Assembly: GCA_022827025.1 (NCBI GenBank)
Contig: JAJDTT010000212.1
Span: forward strand, 1-35,010
Length of the DNA stretch: 35,010 nt
Direction: 5' to 3'
Source: Acidobacteriota bacterium
GTDB taxonomy: Bacteria; Acidobacteriota; UBA6911; RPQK01; JAJDTT01
The notes below the pieces were generated by a model. It was not told the DNA's origin. It saw only the letters and a program-made list of their open reading frames with translations, and did not search any database. The position numbers were made by a program, and so were the translations under genes. Shown one piece after another: positions 32,183-35,010 of the stretch (positions are counted from its first letter, which is position 1; the number at the start of each line of letters is the position of its first letter).

Positions 32183-33235
32183 ATGAGCCAACGAGTTCGA
32201 TTCGGCATGCTCGGCACGGGCAACTTCTCGCCCTTTCTGGCCCAGTACATCAACGAGGTGGCGGACGTAACGGCCATCTGCGATCCGAATCCGGAAGCCA
32301 GGGCCCGGTTTCTGGAAATGACGGGCCGGGACGTTCTCCAGTACGAAGACTACCGGCGGCTGTTGGAGGAGGCGGAGATCGACGCCGTGGCCCTGACGGG
32401 GCCGAATCATCTCCACAGGCCCATGGCGGTGGCCGCCGCCGGATGCGGCAAGCACGTGTTCTGCGAAAAAGCCATGGCGCCCACGGTGCCGGACTGCTGG
32501 GAGATGGTGCGCGCCTGCCGAAGCGCCGGAGTACGCCTGATGGTGGGGCACAAGCGCCGGCTGCGTCCTCCCTGGGCCCGGATGATCCAGCTTCGGGAGC
32601 TCTTGGGGCCGGTCCACGCCATGTCCACCATCGGATACTTCGACGCGCGTCAAGATGGCTTTCAGGGCTGGTGGACCCGGCAGGCCGAAAGCGGAGGAGT
32701 CTTGGCCTGCTCGGGGGTCCACGAACTCGACTGGATGCGGGCCATGTGCGGCGACGTGGTGGCGGTGAGCGCCGTGTGCGGGCCTGGGATAGACTCCCGC
32801 TATGACTTCTCCGACTCGATCCACGTCCTGCTCCGCTTCGCGTCGGGAGCGACCGGCTTCCTGGGGGTGTCCCTGTCCTATCCCCTGACCCGGTACCGGC
32901 AGGTCTACGGCGCCGACGCCGTCTGCAGCCGGGGGGGAATGCGGCTGGTCACGTCGTTTCAGCACGTCGACCTCTACTGGAAGCTGCTGACGGAATCCGA
33001 CGAGCACCATGAGCGATTCGAGGAGCCGGGCGGCAACCCCGTCGGCGCCGAGGAGGCCCTGCGGAAGGAGACTCGGGAATTCGTCCGCTGGATCACCGAC
33101 GGGACCGACCCCTGTCTGACCTGGCGGGAAGGGCTCCGGTGCGTCGAAGTGATCGAAGCCGCAAACCGGTCCCAGGGCAGGGAAGGCGAGTGGATCCGGC
33201 TTCCACTCTACCCGGATTTGGAAACAGAGCATTAG
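32183..33235 (+). CDS. Gfo/Idh/MocA-family NAD(P)-dependent oxidoreductase
   Basis: 350 aa. Rossmann entry RFGMLGTGNFSPF (6-18) and the EKP-like motif HVFCEKAMAP (91-100, catalytic Lys96) are clear; His180 and Asp183 in GVHELDWMRAM match the family's C-terminal active-site segment. Family members oxidise sugars, inositols or related alcohols, and some act in glycoside cleavage by oxidation/elimination. No signal peptide, so cytoplasmic, unlike its two secreted upstream neighbours. ATG 32183 is preferred to GTG 32174 since GGGAG at 32169-32173 is nine bases from it. The 27-bp hairpin repeat follows 43 bp after the stop. Confidence 0.88.
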   Translation: MSQRVRFGMLGTGNFSPFLAQYINEVADVTAICDPNPEARARFLEMTGRDVLQYEDYRRLLEEAEIDAVALTGPNHLHRPMAVAAAGCGKHVFCEKAMAPTVPDCWEMVRACRSAGVRLMVGHKRRLRPPWARMIQLRELLGPVHAMSTIGYFDARQDGFQGWWTRQAESGGVLACSGVHELDWMRAMCGDVVAVSAVCGPGIDSRYDFSDSIHVLLRFASGATGFLGVSLSYPLTRYRQVYGADAVCSRGGMRLVTSFQHVDLYWKLLTESDEHHERFEEPGGNPVGAEEALRKETREFVRWITDGTDPCLTWREGLRCVEVIEAANRSQGREGEWIRLPLYPDLETEH

Positions 33236-33278
33236 ACCCTTGTTCCCAGTTTTTTCTGCAATTGGACGAAGAATTTCG

Positions 33279-33305
33279 GTAGGGGCGCCCCTTGTCGGCG
33301 CCCTC
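33279..33305 (+). repeat. 27-bp hairpin repeat, copy 5
   Basis: GTAG, stem GGGCGCC, loop CCTTGTC, stem GGCGCCC. Compared with copies 2 and 4, both sides of one stem pair changed together (A-T to G-C), keeping complementarity. It lies just after the Gfo/Idh gene and before the ASPIC-protein gene. Confidence 0.85.
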
Positions 33306-33341
33306 TTCGGTCCACTGCCTCGGATATGCCTTTCGCTGTTG

Positions 33342-35010
33342 ATGCCGGTGCTCGGGGGCACATTGTCACAGTCCCGGGCGGCCGGTGGCCAAGCTGCGGG
33401 ACAAGACGTTACGCCGGTAGTGTTCGAAGAACTGGGCCCCGCCTCGGGCGTCGACTTCGTTCTGCGGAACTCCGCCACCCCCCGCAAGTACCAGATCGAG
33501 CCCATGATCGCGGGCGTCGCTCTCTTCGACTACGACAACGACGGGTACCTGGACATCTACCTGGTCAACGGCGCCGAGATACCGGAACTCGAAAAGACGG
33601 GACCCAAGTACTTCAACCGCCTCTACCGAAACCAGGCGAACGGGACCTTCCGCGACGTGACGCTGGCGGCCGGCGTCCAGGGAAAGGGCTATACGATGGC
33701 CGCGGGGGCCGCCGACTACGACAACGACGGCTGGCAGGACCTCTACGTGGCGGGGGTCAACCGGAACCAGTTGTACCGGAACAACGGCGACGGCACCTTC
33801 TCCGACCTGACGGCCAGGGCGGGAGTGGCCGGAATCCATCCCCGGTTCGGCAAGACCTGGGCGGTCGCGGCCGGCTGGTTCGACTACGACAATGACGGCT
33901 GGCTGGACCTCTTCGTGGCCAACTACGTGGTCTGGGATTTCGACAAGGACCCCTTCTGCGGCTGGGAGCACACCAATGTGCGCATTTATTGCCATCCGTC
34001 CTACTTCGAACCGCTGCCGAACTTCCTTTACCGGAACAACGGTGACGGCACCTTCACCGACGTGTCGGCGGCGTCCGGAATCGGCCGGCACGTGGGGAAG
34101 GGCATGGGAGTGGCGTTCGCCGATTACGACGACGACGGAGACCTGGATGTCTTTGTGGCCAACGACAAGGCGCGGAGTCTGCTGTTTCAAAACGACGGGA
34201 AGGGCGTGTTTACCGAACGGGGCATTCCCGCGGGCGTCGCCTACAACGGCGACGGCAGGATGCTCTCCTGCATGGGTGTGGATTTCCGGGACATCGACAA
34301 CGACGGCCGGCCCGATCTCTTCATCACCGCGTTGACCAACGAGACCTTTCCCTACTACCACAACGAAGGAGGCGGGATATTCGACGACTTCACCCGCCGC
34401 AGCGAGCTCGCCCGGCTCAGCATCACCATGAGTGGATGGAGCAACGGGATCTACGACCTGAACAACGACGGCTGGAAGGACCTGTTTTCGGCGAATTCCT
34501 ACATCGAGGACATCGACCACATCATCACCAACTACCCCTACCGGCAGCGAAACGCCGTTTTCGCCAACCGGGGAGGCCGTTTCGTGGACCATTCCGGCGG
34601 CGCCGGCGCCGGCTTCCAGACGGCGGGCGCCCACCGCGGCTGCGCCTTCGGCGATCTGGACAACGACGGCCGGGTCGACATCGTGGCGACCCGCTTCGAC
34701 GAACCGGCGAGAGTCTTTCGCAATGTCTCCCCGGCCGGCCAGCACTGGCTGCTGGTGGAGTTGGTGGGCACCCAAAGCAATCGGGACGGGATCGGCGCCA
34801 AGCTGGTCCTGGAGTCGGCCGGCGGGGTCCAACACAACCACGTGACCACCAGCGTCGGCTATGGCGGTTCCAGCGACCGCCGGGTCCACTTCGGCCTGGG
34901 GCCGGACGACTCCGTCAAAAGGCTCGAAATCCGGTGGCCCAGTGGAATCCGTCAGGAATTGACCGGCATCCCGGCCGATCAGGTGCTCCGTGTCGAGGAG
35001 CTGGAATCTT
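33342..35010 (+). CDS. FG-GAP/VCBS repeat protein with C-terminal ASPIC/UnbV domain (3' cut by window)
   Basis: At least 556 codons; the frame is open to the right edge, so the stop is outside, probably close. Seven calcium-binding-type repeats of the pattern DxDxDGxxD are visible (DYDNDGYLDIYLVNG, DYDNDGWQDLYVAG, DYDNDGWLDLFVAN, DYDDDGDLDVFVAN, DIDNDGRPDLF, DLNNDGWKDLF, DLDNDGRVDIV), forming a propeller. The C-terminus (HWLLVELVGTQSNRDGIGAK through RLEIRWPSGIRQEL) is the ASPIC/UnbV domain. Such proteins (CRTAC1-like) are secreted and common in Acidobacteriota; their function is poorly known, perhaps binding. The N-terminus is uncertain: the frame is open upstream to at least 33240 and a hydrophobic stretch (ICLSLLMPVLGG) straddles ATG 33342, so the true start may be upstream at a non-ATG codon. 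Confidence 0.85.
   Translation, partial: MPVLGGTLSQSRAAGGQAAGQDVTPVVFEELGPASGVDFVLRNSATPRKYQIEPMIAGVALFDYDNDGYLDIYLVNGAEIPELEKTGPKYFNRLYRNQANGTFRDVTLAAGVQGKGYTMAAGAADYDNDGWQDLYVAGVNRNQLYRNNGDGTFSDLTARAGVAGIHPRFGKTWAVAAGWFDYDNDGWLDLFVANYVVWDFDKDPFCGWEHTNVRIYCHPSYFEPLPNFLYRNNGDGTFTDVSAASGIGRHVGKGMGVAFADYDDDGDLDVFVANDKARSLLFQNDGKGVFTERGIPAGVAYNGDGRMLSCMGVDFRDIDNDGRPDLFITALTNETFPYYHNEGGGIFDDFTRRSELARLSITMSGWSNGIYDLNNDGWKDLFSANSYIEDIDHIITNYPYRQRNAVFANRGGRFVDHSGGAGAGFQTAGAHRGCAFGDLDNDGRVDIVATRFDEPARVFRNVSPAGQHWLLVELVGTQSNRDGIGAKLVLESAGGVQHNHVTTSVGYGGSSDRRVHFGLGPDDSVKRLEIRWPSGIRQELTGIPADQVLRVEELES

Noticed and set aside
31103-33505. An 800-codon open frame on the minus strand
   Set aside because: Covers two plus-strand genes with clear motifs or signals and runs across two intergenic regions; no recognisable domain.
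34538-34849. Minus-strand open frame near the right end
   Set aside because: Antisense to the ASPIC/UnbV coding region, which reads through to the edge in the plus strand.

Overview
The window is high-GC, densely coded bacterial chromosome with 18 protein genes I can support. It has no rRNA, tRNA, CRISPR array, phage gene or transposase. The best taxonomic guess is an uncultured Acidobacteriota (inference). The support is an Oar-type TonB-dependent receptor with an N-terminal carboxypeptidase-regulatory domain, a PVC-type CxxCH dehydrogenase fused to DUF1080, an FG-GAP/ASPIC (UnbV) protein, a lipoprotein NIPSNAP and Tat-exported amidohydrolases. These also occur together in Planctomycetota/Verrucomicrobiota-like genomes, so the phylum is not certain.

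Layout. 1-460 has no gene and carries the first copy of a short hairpin repeat. 461-3442 (+): a MetE C-terminal-like methyltransferase, a 162-bp MITE-like element, a carboxylated-lysine amidohydrolase, and an alkyltransferase-like DNA-repair protein coupled to it by an ATGA overlap. 3526-5932 (-): a sialidase-like BNR protein and a Tat-exported amidohydrolase. 6102-11234 (+): a luciferase-like monooxygenase, an M20 deacylase/peptidase, a class III aminotransferase and an Atu3266-like deacetylase, the last two overlapping by ATGA. 11244-14728 (-): a tight three-gene operon of MDR dehydrogenase, sodium:solute symporter and DHDPS/NAL-type aldolase. 14792-14953: a second copy of the 162-bp element in opposite orientation. 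15098-17002 (-): a RelE-like/UvrD-like helicase fusion. 17107-17895 (+): a CpdA-like phosphodiesterase. 17920-21363 (-): a giant DUF1080/PVC dehydrogenase/cytochrome c. 21591-24919 (+): a NIPSNAP lipoprotein and a penicillin-acylase-family hydrolase. 25347-35010 (+): TonB receptor, glycosidase-like lipoprotein, unknown Tat-exported protein, Gfo/Idh/MocA dehydrogenase and an FG-GAP/ASPIC protein cut by the window end.

Taken together the genes suggest a heterotroph that scavenges N-acylated, peptide-like and carbohydrate compounds. Amide-cleaving enzymes (amidohydrolases, M20, deacetylase, penicillin acylase), an aminotransferase, an aldolase and dehydrogenases could degrade modified amino compounds. 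The right-hand block looks like a glycan-uptake and processing locus without SusD. These pathway links are inference from neighbourhood.

The most distinctive non-coding signals are two families of repeats. One is a pair of 162-bp terminal-inverted-repeat elements (about 95% identical, opposite orientation, about 13 kb apart). The other is a 27-bp hairpin repeat, five clear copies, all between genes, with stem changes that preserve pairing. The most notable single gene is the RelE-like/helicase fusion. I did not find an unmistakable new multi-gene system. The best candidates for follow-up are the helicase fusion, the repeat families and the two metabolic clusters.
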